10,890 nt of DNA from DATHBR01 sp036389955 (GCA_036389955.1 DASVVJ010000567.1:1-10890), one strand, 5' to 3'; shown: positions 1 to 6,416, numbered from the stretch's first letter. The notes: generated by a model not told the origin, from the letters alone. Numbers and translations: made by a program.

Positions 1-396
1 GGGCTGGCACGCAACCAGGTGCCGGACAAGTGCGAGTTCTTCGTGGACCTGCGGACCACGCCGGGCATGGACCACGCGTCGGTGGCCATTCAGCTCTCCG
101 AGCAGCTGCGCAGCGAGGTGACGGTGCACTCGGCGCGCTACCTGCCGAAGTCCACCTCCGAGCACGAGCCCATTGTCCGGGCCGCCGTGGCCGCCGGAGG
201 TGCGTCTCCGGTGGGCTCGAGCACTGCGTCGGACTGGGCCTTCCTGGGCCAGGTGCCCACGGTGAAGGTGGGCCCCGGCGACACGCTGCGCTCGCACCGT
301 CCCGACGAGTACCTGGAGCTGGCGGAGCTCGAAGCGGGCGTGGCCTTCTACCGGAAGCTCATCCACGGCTACTTCTCGGAGCTGGGCCGTGGCTGA
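1..396 (+). CDS. M20-family amidohydrolase, ArgE / acetylcitrulline deacetylase type (3' part only)
   Basis: The frame is open from the first base, so the N-terminus lies outside the window; 131 C-terminal residues are visible. The segment N-x-VPDKCEFFVDLRTTP matches the start of the M20 dimerisation (lid) domain. The later SDWAFL and GPGD-x-LRSHRPDEYL segments match the C-terminal part of the catalytic domain. The His of SHRPDE (codon 295-297) sits where these enzymes carry their last metal ligand. Family members remove the acetyl group from N-acetylornithine or, in the Xanthomonas-type pathway, N-acetylcitrulline. Because the ArgH, ArgG and ArgC downstream are of the Xanthomonas/Bacteroidetes kind, acetylcitrulline is the likelier substrate; that is inference, and succinyl or ornithine substrates cannot be excluded. 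The stop codon overlaps the GTG start of argH by 8 bases, implying translational coupling. Confidence 0.85.
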   Translation, partial: GLARNQVPDKCEFFVDLRTTPGMDHASVAIQLSEQLRSEVTVHSARYLPKSTSEHEPIVRAAVAAGGASPVGSSTASDWAFLGQVPTVKVGPGDTLRSHRPDEYLELAELEAGVAFYRKLIHGYFSELGRG

Positions 397-1741
397 GGAC
401 AGGCTCTGGGCCAAGGGATTGCCGCTGGATGCGGCGATCCACCGCTTCACCGTCGGGGATGACCCGGTGGTGGACCTGGCGCTCGTGCCACACGACGCGC
501 TCGGCAGCGCCGCGCACGCGAGGATGCTCGCGCGCGTAGGGCTGATGCCCGAGGCGGACATGCGCGCGCTGGTGGCGGCGCTGCGCTCGCTCCATGACGA
601 GGCCCGTGCGGGCGCGTTCACCATCCGGCCCGAGCAGGAGGATGGGCACACTGCCCTGGAGGCCGCGCTGGTGGCGCGCGTGGGTGAGGCCGGACGGCGT
701 ATCCACCTGGCGCGCTCCCGGAACGATCAGGTGCAGCTCGCCCTGCGGATGCTGCTACGCGAGCAGGTGCTGGTGCTGGGCGCTCGCGCGGCGGAGCTGG
801 CGGGGGCTTTCCTGGACTTCGCGCAGGCCCACGCCCACGTGCCGATGCCTGGCTACACGCATATGCGCCGCGCCATGCCGAGCACCTTCGGCCTGTGGGG
901 CACCGCGTTCGCCGAGGGACTGCTCGAGGAGCTGGAGGCGCTGCGCGGCCTGTGGGCACGGATGGATCGCTGCCCCTTGGGTGCCGCGGCCGGCTTCGGC
1001 GTGCCGCTGCCGATCGACCGTGAATATGTGGCCACGCTGCTCGGTTTCTCTCGCGTACAGCGCAGCCCGATCGACGTGCAGAACAGCCGGGGACGGCACG
1101 AGACGGCGGCGCTGGGCTGGGCGAACTCGGTGGCGGGAGGCCTCGAGAAATGGCTGTGGGACGTGTCGCTCTTCAGCACCGAGGAGTTCGGCTTCCTGGC
1201 CCTGCCGGATGCCTTCACGACCGGCTCGTCCATCATGCCGCAGAAGAAGAACCCGGACGTGGTGGAGCTGGCTCGCGCCCGCTGCCGCGAGCTGCGCGGA
1301 CTCACCCGCCAGGTGGAGGAGGTCGCCAGCGGCCTGCCCTCCAGCTACCACCGCGACTTCCAGCTCCTCAAGCGCCCCACCCTCGCGGCCCTGGGCTCGC
1401 TGCGGGAGCTGCTGGAGGTCCTCACGCGCCTGGTGCCCGCGCTCCAGGTTCGCGCCGAGGCCGCGGCCCGCGCGTGTGATGACACGCTCTACGCCGCCCA
1501 CCAGGCCTATGTGCTGGCCGGGCGCGGCATGCCCTTCCGGGATGCCTACCGCCAGGTGGCCCACGAACTCGCCGACGGCACCTTCCAGCCGGATCGCGCC
1601 GCGCTGACCGCCTCGCACCTGGGCGGCGCCGGCAACCTGGGCCTGGAGCACGCCCGCTCCGAGCTGGCCAGCGCGACGGCCTGGCTCACCGACACCCACC
1701 GTGCGCTCTCGGCCTGTGCCGAGCGCGTGTGGAACCCCTGA
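389..1741 (+). CDS. argH: Argininosuccinate lyase
   Basis: Cytosolic lyase that splits argininosuccinate into arginine and fumarate, the last step of arginine synthesis. It has 450 residues, close to the family length. The fumarase/aspartase superfamily signature GSSIMPQKKNPD begins at residue 279. MPGYTHMRRA carries the conserved His (residue 158), and the RSRNDQ substrate loop is at 109-114. The opening K-G-x(4)-D-x(2)-I-x-R-F-T-V-G-D-D resembles the short ArgH of Bacteroidetes and Xanthomonas rather than the E. coli form. Two normally strict segments are altered: EDVH is EDGH (84-87) and HTG/HSG before RSRNDQ is HLA (106-108). The GTG start is chosen because GGAG lies 7 bases upstream and the frame then overlaps the deacetylase by 8 bases, as expected in a coupled operon. 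The family assignment is firm. Confidence 0.96.
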   Translation: MAEDRLWAKGLPLDAAIHRFTVGDDPVVDLALVPHDALGSAAHARMLARVGLMPEADMRALVAALRSLHDEARAGAFTIRPEQEDGHTALEAALVARVGEAGRRIHLARSRNDQVQLALRMLLREQVLVLGARAAELAGAFLDFAQAHAHVPMPGYTHMRRAMPSTFGLWGTAFAEGLLEELEALRGLWARMDRCPLGAAAGFGVPLPIDREYVATLLGFSRVQRSPIDVQNSRGRHETAALGWANSVAGGLEKWLWDVSLFSTEEFGFLALPDAFTTGSSIMPQKKNPDVVELARARCRELRGLTRQVEEVASGLPSSYHRDFQLLKRPTLAALGSLRELLEVLTRLVPALQVRAEAAARACDDTLYAAHQAYVLAGRGMPFRDAYRQVAHELADGTFQPDRAALTASHLGGAGNLGLEHARSELASATAWLTDTHRALSACAERVWNP

Positions 1742-1771
1742 AACAACGCAGCACGAGGACCCGCGAAAACC

Positions 1772-2962
1772 ATGAGCAAGAAACCCGTGGTGTTGGCTTT
1801 TTCCGGTGGCTTGGACACCTCTTTCTGCGTGGTCTACCTGCGTGAGCAAGGCCACGCCGTCACCACCGTCGCGGTGGACACCGGTGGCTTCTCCGCCGAG
1901 ACGCTGGCGAAGATGCCCGAGCACTCGGCCCGTCTGGGCGCCGTGGCCCACTACACCGTGGACGCACGCTCGCTGCTGTTCGAGAGCTACCTGCGCCACC
2001 TGCTCGCCGGCAACGTGCTGCGCGGCCAGGCCTACCCGCTGAGCGTGTCTGCCGAGCGCGTCTGCCAGGCCACCGAGGTGGTGAACATGGCACGCAAGGT
2101 GGGCGCCAAGGCGCTGGCCCACGGCTCCACCGGCGCGGGCAATGATCAGGTGCGCTTCGACGTGGCCTTCCGCGCGCTGGCGCCGGACCTGGAGCTCATC
2201 ACCCCCATCCGCGAGCTGGGCCTCAGCCGCGCTCAGGAGATGTCCTTCCTGGCCGAGCGCGGCATCCACCTGCCGGCGAAGACGGGCAGCTACTCCGTCA
2301 ACGAGGGCATGTGGGGCACCAGCGTGGGCGGCAAGGAGACCCACGACTCGTGGAGCACCCTGCCCGAGGCGGCCTACCCCGCGGGCGTCATCCCCTCGGA
2401 CCTGAAGCCGCGCACGCTGGTGGTGAGCTTCGAGCAGGGCCGCCCGGTGGCGCTGGACGGCAAGGCACTCTCGCCCGTGGAACTCATCGCGGAGCTCAAC
2501 GCGCTGGGCCAGCCCTACGGTGTGGGCCGTGGAGTGCACCTGGGAGACACCATCCTCGGCATCAAGGGCCGGGTGGGCTTCGATGCGCCCGCGGCGGTGA
2601 TGCTGATCACCGCGCACCGCGAGCTGGAGAAGCTGGTGCTCTCCGGCAAGCAGCTCTTCTGGAAGGAGACGCTGGGCAACCTCTACGGCACCCTGCTGCA
2701 CGAGGGGAACTTCTTCGATCCGCTCGCGCGTGACCTCGAGGCGCTGCTGGAGTCCTCGCAGGCGCGGGTGACGGGCGAGGTGCGGCTGACGCTGCAGCCG
2801 CGCGCGCTGGTGGTGGAGGGAGTGCGCTCGCCGCACTCGCTGATGGACGCGAAGGTGGCCAGCTACGGGGAGTCCAACCATCTGTGGACAGGAGCGGAGG
2901 CCGCTGGCTTCGCCAAGGTGTACGGCGTGGCGCAGACGCTGGCTCTCCAGGTGAAGCGATGA
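1772..2962 (+). CDS. argG: Argininosuccinate synthase
   Basis: Cytosolic ATP-dependent ligase joining citrulline and aspartate to form argininosuccinate; the product feeds ArgH encoded just upstream. The 396-residue protein opens with the PP-loop AFSGGLDTS (residues 9-17) that binds ATP in N-type ATP pyrophosphatases. It also has the conserved GNDQVRFD segment, here preceded by GSTGA where most homologues have GCTGK, and the YSVNEGMWG segment. The TGGFS motif after the first domain strand matches the Bacteroidetes/Xanthomonas subtype. A GAGGA ribosome-binding site at 1755-1759 lies 12 bases before the ATG, in the only real gap of the operon (30 bases). The last codons overlap the next gene in an ATGA junction, so the downstream P-loop protein should be made in step with ArgG. 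Confidence 0.96.
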   Translation: MSKKPVVLAFSGGLDTSFCVVYLREQGHAVTTVAVDTGGFSAETLAKMPEHSARLGAVAHYTVDARSLLFESYLRHLLAGNVLRGQAYPLSVSAERVCQATEVVNMARKVGAKALAHGSTGAGNDQVRFDVAFRALAPDLELITPIRELGLSRAQEMSFLAERGIHLPAKTGSYSVNEGMWGTSVGGKETHDSWSTLPEAAYPAGVIPSDLKPRTLVVSFEQGRPVALDGKALSPVELIAELNALGQPYGVGRGVHLGDTILGIKGRVGFDAPAAVMLITAHRELEKLVLSGKQLFWKETLGNLYGTLLHEGNFFDPLARDLEALLESSQARVTGEVRLTLQPRALVVEGVRSPHSLMDAKVASYGESNHLWTGAEAAGFAKVYGVAQTLALQVKR

Positions 2963-4020
2963 AAGTGCACATCGACAAGATCGGCAGTGTCACGCGCAAC
3001 CTGCGGCTGGGGCGCACGGTGCACCTCACCTCGGACATCCAGGCGGTGGAGGGCGCGGTCATCGCCGTGCGCATCCACGGCGAGAAGTCCGTCTACAACC
3101 AGCTCGAGGACGTGCACGGGCGGATGGTGAACCTCCACGGCGGGGACATCGTCGTGGGGGCACTGGGCCACCGCAACGCGCTGCACGGCTATGAGGGCGT
3201 GGTGCCCGAGAAGGTGGTCGCCGGCCAGCGGCTGCACATCCTCAACATGGGCGGGGTGATCGGCCAGTGCACCTCGCACAACCCGGGCGTGGGCACCCCG
3301 TTCGAGGCGGAGGTGCTGGGCCAGGTGCTGATGTTCCCCGAGTTCCAGTCCCGCTCGGGGCAGCACGCCCATGTCCGCGCGGGCGCGCTCAAGGGCGCCG
3401 AGCGGCCGGTGAACGTGCCGGTGGTGTACGTGGTGGGCACGTGCATGAACGCGGGCAAGACGTACGCCGCGTGCGCGCTGGTGCGCAAGCTTTCCCAGGC
3501 GGGCTACCGCGTGGGCGGAGCCAAGCTTACGGGTGTGTCGCTGATGCGCGACACGCTGAGCATGCGCGACTCGGGTGCGGAGGTGGTGATGGACTTCACC
3601 GATGCGGGCACGGTGTGCACCAGTCCGGCCACGGCGGCGCAGGTGTCGCGCATCATCCTGTCCGAAATGGCCGCCTCCGAGGTGGATGTCATCGTCGCGG
3701 AGACGGGCGACGGCATCATGGGTGAGTACGGCGTGCAGGCCATCCTCGAGGATCCCGAGCTGCGCGGGCTGGCGGGCGCCTGGGTGCTGTGCGCCAACGA
3801 TCCCGTGGGGGCCTCGGGTGGCGTGCGCCACCTGAAGGAGACCTACGGCATCCACGTGGACGTGGTGGCGGGTCCTGCCACCGACAACCGGGTGGGCATC
3901 CGCTTCGTGGAGCGCGAGGTGGGGCTGCCTGCTCACAACGCCCGGGCCGACGCTGCCGGCCTGGGGGGTCTCATCCTGGAGAAGGTCGCTCCGAAGATCA
4001 TCGGGAGGAAGAGCGCATGA
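2959..4020 (+). CDS. Uncharacterised P-loop protein resembling DUF1611/DgcN, inside the arg operon
   Basis: 353 residues with two apparent domains. Residues 1 to about 150 are Gly/Val/His-rich and probably a beta-rich domain, including GGDIVVGALGHRNALHGYEG (61-80) and the GGVIGQ turn (98-103). Residues 150-353 form a P-loop NTPase-like domain: Walker A GTCMNAGKT (160-168), GAKLTG (187-192), DFTDAG (212-217) and a Walker B-like strand DVIVAETGDG (243-252). The order and spacing of these motifs recall the DUF1611 group, whose one characterised member known to me, DgcN, N-acetylates D-glutamate with acetyl-CoA. That similarity is from memory and distant. The ATG overlaps the argG stop (ATGA), with AGGTGA 4 bases before it, and the stop overlaps the argC start (ATGA), so the gene is an integral operon member. 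A role in acyl-glutamate supply, kinase-like activation or regulation is possible; the function is not known. Confidence 0.85.
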   Translation: MKVHIDKIGSVTRNLRLGRTVHLTSDIQAVEGAVIAVRIHGEKSVYNQLEDVHGRMVNLHGGDIVVGALGHRNALHGYEGVVPEKVVAGQRLHILNMGGVIGQCTSHNPGVGTPFEAEVLGQVLMFPEFQSRSGQHAHVRAGALKGAERPVNVPVVYVVGTCMNAGKTYAACALVRKLSQAGYRVGGAKLTGVSLMRDTLSMRDSGAEVVMDFTDAGTVCTSPATAAQVSRIILSEMAASEVDVIVAETGDGIMGEYGVQAILEDPELRGLAGAWVLCANDPVGASGGVRHLKETYGIHVDVVAGPATDNRVGIRFVEREVGLPAHNARADAAGLGGLILEKVAPKIIGRKSA

Positions 4021-5087
4021 CACGGGTCCACGCTTACATTCTGGGTGCTGGGGGCTTCGGTGGAGGCGAGCTGCTTCGGCTGCTGGCGGGTCATCCCGCC
4101 GTGGCTGCCGTGCGCGCGGTGTCCAAGCCTCACACGGACATGCCCTTCTACAAGGTGCACCCGCACCTGCGCGGCCTGGTCGAGGGCAAGTTCGACTCGG
4201 AGCCGGACTGGCGCTGGCTCACGGACTCGCCGCAGCCGGTGGTCTTCTCCGTGATGGACGATGAGGACCTGGCCAAGCAACTGCCCGCCCTGGAGAAGAA
4301 ATGGGCGGAGCTGGGGATCGCCGACCGGCTGGTGCTGGTGGACCTGTCGTCGGACTTCCGGCTGGACCACCCGGGGCGCTATGCCGCGACGCATGGCCGG
4401 TCTCACCACGCGCCGGAGCTGCTGGAGCGCTTCGTGTACGGGCTGCCCGAGTGGCGCCGCGACAAGCTGAAGGGTGCCAAGCGCATCTCCAACCCGGGGT
4501 GCTTCGCCACCGCGGTGCAGCTCGCGCTGCTGCCCGTGGCGGCGACTCCGGGGCTGGGGCTCATCGCGGCGACGGCGATCACCGGCTCCTCGGGCTCGGG
4601 GGCTCAGCCGGGCAACGGCACCCACCACCCGACCCGCGCGCATGACTTCCGCGCCTACCGGCCGCTGGAGCACCCGCAGGAGGCGGAGATGGACGTGATG
4701 CTCGTGGCGCACAAGGCGTCGCGGCACCGGCTCACGTTCGTGCCGCACTCGGCGCCGCTGGTGCGCGGCATCTTCGCCACGGTGCAGTTCGAGTGGCCGG
4801 AGCTGGCCGGCGGGGTGAGCGCCACTTCGCTCACCGAGACGTACCGCCGCTACTACGCCGCGTCTCCGCTGGTGCGTGTGGTGGAGGAGACGCCGCGCCT
4901 GGCCTCGGTGGTGGGCAGCAGCTTCTGCGACATCTCCCTTGCGACGCGCGGGCGCACCGTGGCGGTGATGGTGGCGCTGGACAACCTGGTCAAGGGCATG
5001 GCGGGCCAGGCCGTGCAGAACCTCAACGTCGCCCTGGGGCTGCCCGAGGACACCGCACTGCGCCAAGCGGCCTGCTACCCCTGCTGA
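4017..5087 (+). CDS. argC: N-acetyl-gamma-glutamyl-phosphate reductase
   Basis: NADPH-dependent reductase that converts N-acyl-glutamyl phosphate to the semialdehyde, the third step of ornithine synthesis in the cytosol. The 356-residue protein has an N-terminal Rossmann glycine motif GAGGFGGGELLRLLAGHP. The active-site signature SNPGCFATAV carries the catalytic Cys at residue 162. The VPHSAPLVRG segment has His244 in the usual catalytic position. The TGSSGSGAQP stretch followed by THH-x-TR resembles the Bacteroidetes/Xanthomonas ArgC branch. The start is well defined: GGGAGGA at 4003-4009 lies 7 bases before an ATG that overlaps the upstream stop (ATGA). The C-terminal tail AACYPC is unusual, and its codons coincide with one copy of a direct repeat that recurs at 6340, so the tail may have been reshaped by an insertion. 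Confidence 0.95.
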   Translation: MTRVHAYILGAGGFGGGELLRLLAGHPAVAAVRAVSKPHTDMPFYKVHPHLRGLVEGKFDSEPDWRWLTDSPQPVVFSVMDDEDLAKQLPALEKKWAELGIADRLVLVDLSSDFRLDHPGRYAATHGRSHHAPELLERFVYGLPEWRRDKLKGAKRISNPGCFATAVQLALLPVAATPGLGLIAATAITGSSGSGAQPGNGTHHPTRAHDFRAYRPLEHPQEAEMDVMLVAHKASRHRLTFVPHSAPLVRGIFATVQFEWPELAGGVSATSLTETYRRYYAASPLVRVVEETPRLASVVGSSFCDISLATRGRTVAVMVALDNLVKGMAGQAVQNLNVALGLPEDTALRQAACYPC

Positions 5088-5088
5088 G
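5074..5088 (+). repeat. Left copy of a direct repeat bounding the lipoprotein cassette
   Basis: GCTACCCCTGCTGAG covers the last codons and stop of argC. A copy differing by one extra C lies at 6340-6355, after the second cassette gene, and weaker matching (GGCC) continues upstream of both. The pair frames exactly the two accessory genes. This may be a target-site or recombination footprint; chance similarity in C-rich DNA is not excluded. Confidence 0.4.
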
Positions 5089-5105
5089 GCTCGAAAAAGG
5101 GCATA

Positions 5106-5142
5106 TGCTCAAGCGATTCCCCTGGAATCCCACATGTGAGCA
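5106..5142 (+). promoter_or_regulatory. Nested inverted repeat that could hide the lipoprotein ribosome-binding site
   Basis: The outer arms TGCTCA (5106-5111) and TGAGCA (5137-5142) enclose inner arms GATTCC (5115-5120) and GGAATC (5124-5129) around a CCT loop. The right outer arm includes most of GTGAG (5136-5140), the only plausible ribosome-binding site for the ATG at 5148. In RNA the two stems could stack and limit initiation. No T-run follows, so it does not look like an intrinsic terminator. No convincing -35/-10 promoter was seen in the 60-base gap. Confidence 0.3.
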
Positions 5143-5147
5143 CCTGA

Positions 5148-5771
5148 ATGCCCCTGAGACTCTTCTCCATCGGCCTCGGAGTGCTGCTCGCCGCCTGTAG
5201 CACGACGCCCAAAGCTGCTCCTCCGAGTGCCGAAGAGTTCAGCCACCGTGTTCTCGTCATCAGGGAGTCATCTGATGGCGAGGTCAGTCACTCCTGGCAG
5301 CGCGCCGAGGACTTTGACTCGGCGCGTGCCACGCGCTTCGCGAGTGGAGAGAGCGCGACGGGGTACATTGTGCTCGCCAGCGGTCAGCAAGATGACTGCT
5401 ATGAGCAATACCTCGAGTGCTACTACCAATGCCGCAAGGCGCCCGTCCCTCCAGAGTTCGATCAGTACCTCTATGACCTGGGGCCCATCGCCGGGCACGA
5501 GCGGTACTGCTCCGAAAAGTGCATGAGGCAATACACGGACTGCCTCAAGGCGACGGGCCGGCGGCACAAGGAGTTCACCGCCATGGACGATGCGCTTGAC
5601 TGGCTTAAGCGCCATCACAAGGCTGTGTTGGCTGGCAGCCTGATCGTCATCGCCGGAGTGGTCTTCGTCGTGGTCTCAGCTGGGGCGGGGATCGTCGTGC
5701 TGGCGCCGGTCGTGCTCGTGACGGCGGGACCGCCCCCACTCGCTCCACCTCTCGCCACGGTGTCCCCATGA
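5148..5771 (+). CDS. Cys-rich lipoprotein with hydrophobic C-terminus, candidate SitA-like module
   Basis: 207 residues. A short type II signal peptide ends in the lipobox LAAC (Cys17); Ser at +2 suggests outer-membrane sorting. A low-complexity stretch is followed by six cysteines in mirror order: C84-x6-C91-x3-C95 and C121-x3-C125-x6-C132. Next come FTAMDDALDWLKRHHKAV and a long hydrophobic segment (about 159-194) that could form one or two membrane helices, ending in a Pro-rich tail. From memory, a Cys block, a DWL-type helix and a V/A/G hydrophobic stretch occur in myxobacterial polymorphic lipoprotein toxins, usually before a toxin domain; here no further domain follows. Weaker third-position G/C bias than the arg genes (CAA and TAT codons around 5391-5430) fits an acquired gene. 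The stop overlaps the next ATG (ATGA). Function is not established; a structural or stress lipoprotein is an alternative. Confidence 0.8.
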   Translation: MPLRLFSIGLGVLLAACSTTPKAAPPSAEEFSHRVLVIRESSDGEVSHSWQRAEDFDSARATRFASGESATGYIVLASGQQDDCYEQYLECYYQCRKAPVPPEFDQYLYDLGPIAGHERYCSEKCMRQYTDCLKATGRRHKEFTAMDDALDWLKRHHKAVLAGSLIVIAGVVFVVVSAGAGIVVLAPVVLVTAGPPPLAPPLATVSP

Positions 5772-6334
5772 GCATTCACGACCTCCTTCTCGACGTCCAG
5801 GGTCTTCTCGGGCGCACCATGAAGGGTGCTCAGTCTCCCGAAGAGAAGGAACTCTTCAGGGTAGCGACGGCAGCGCTCATGTTCATCTCGGAGACAGGGG
5901 CCGTCTCTGCCTTCGAGGACTACCTCCAGTTTCGCAGGGGAGGACCGCCTTACGCCGTGGCTGCCTTCAAAACACCCGAGGAGGCAGAGGCCTGGCTACA
6001 TCAGCACAAGGAACCTCCGCACGGGGCATTCGTGCTGATCGCGGACAGCTACCACATCGTCATGTCTGTCCGTGAAATGAACCACCGGCGCCTCTTGCCC
6101 CACCCCATATTGGAGGCCTATCTCCGCGAGCTTCAGCGCGAGGCTCCGACCGACACTCTGGCGGCGTTCAGTACGCGGGAAGAGGGGGTTGCCTGGCTCC
6201 AGGCTCAGCCTGAACCACCCCAACGCGTATACTTGGCCATCTCGGGCAAGCCCCATGTCGCGCTGTATCACCGCAACATGAACCACTGGGCGCTCTACCC
6301 GCTCTCACCAGAGCCGGAAGCGCCAGGCGTGTAG
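5768..6334 (+). CDS. Soluble tandem-repeat protein, candidate immunity partner of the lipoprotein
   Basis: 188 residues with no signal peptide or membrane segment, so probably cytosolic. After a helical N-terminus (1-48) the protein consists of two diverged copies of one unit, about 50-112 and 116-178. Both share E-x-Y-L, then A-A-F-x-T-x-E-E-x(3)-W-L, E-P-P, a hydrophobic strand ending near H96/H163, and M-N-H (104-106 and 171-173). The period is 66-67 residues. I do not recognise the family. The ATG overlaps the lipoprotein stop by 4 bases and no ribosome-binding site is visible, so translation should depend on the upstream gene and yield matched amounts. A small soluble protein coupled directly behind an exported lipoprotein is the usual layout of toxin and immunity genes; this is inference only. 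Confidence 0.8.
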   Translation: MSIHDLLLDVQGLLGRTMKGAQSPEEKELFRVATAALMFISETGAVSAFEDYLQFRRGGPPYAVAAFKTPEEAEAWLHQHKEPPHGAFVLIADSYHIVMSVREMNHRRLLPHPILEAYLRELQREAPTDTLAAFSTREEGVAWLQAQPEPPQRVYLAISGKPHVALYHRNMNHWALYPLSPEPEAPGV

Positions 6335-6339
6335 TGGCC

Positions 6340-6355
6340 GCTACCCCCTGCTGAG
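6340..6355 (+). repeat. Right copy of the direct repeat bounding the lipoprotein cassette
   Basis: GCTACCCCCTGCTGAG starts 6 bases after the stop of the tandem-repeat gene and matches 5074-5088 apart from one extra C. It overlaps the small palindrome CTGCT-G-AGCAG (6348-6358). If it represents the original flank of argC, then 5089-6339 is an insertion and the hairpin at 6382 would once have followed argC closely. Confidence 0.4.
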
Positions 6356-6381
6356 CAGTCAACAGCGTTCCTTTCGTCAAG

Positions 6382-6402
6382 GCGCAGGGCCCTGCCCTGC
6401 GC
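6382..6402 (+). terminator. Perfect 9-bp hairpin between the cassette and slyD
   Basis: GCGCAGGGC (6382-6390) and GCCCTGCGC (6394-6402) pair perfectly around a CCT loop. It lies 48 bases after the upstream stop and just before the slyD ribosome-binding site. There is no U-tract on either side, so intrinsic termination would be atypical. It could instead be a 5'-leader stem that shapes slyD translation, or a pause or processing site. Confidence 0.35.
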
Positions 6403-6416
6403 TAAGAAGGGGCGTT

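Noticed and set aside
755..2881. A 708-codon open frame on the minus strand opposite argH and argG.
   Set aside because: It mirrors the high-GC codon pattern of two certain genes on the other strand, has His/Arg/Gly-rich composition and shows no domain.
3789..4016. An in-frame upstream extension of argC.
   Set aside because: It lies inside the P-loop gene, encodes low-complexity Arg/Gly sequence, and the ATG at 4017 has a strong ribosome-binding site and begins the Rossmann motif.
5105..5200. A 31-codon frame starting MLKRFPWNP after argC.
   Set aside because: The purine-rich site is only 3 bases from the ATG, the frame runs into the lipoprotein gene, and the residues are the shadow of that gene's signal region.
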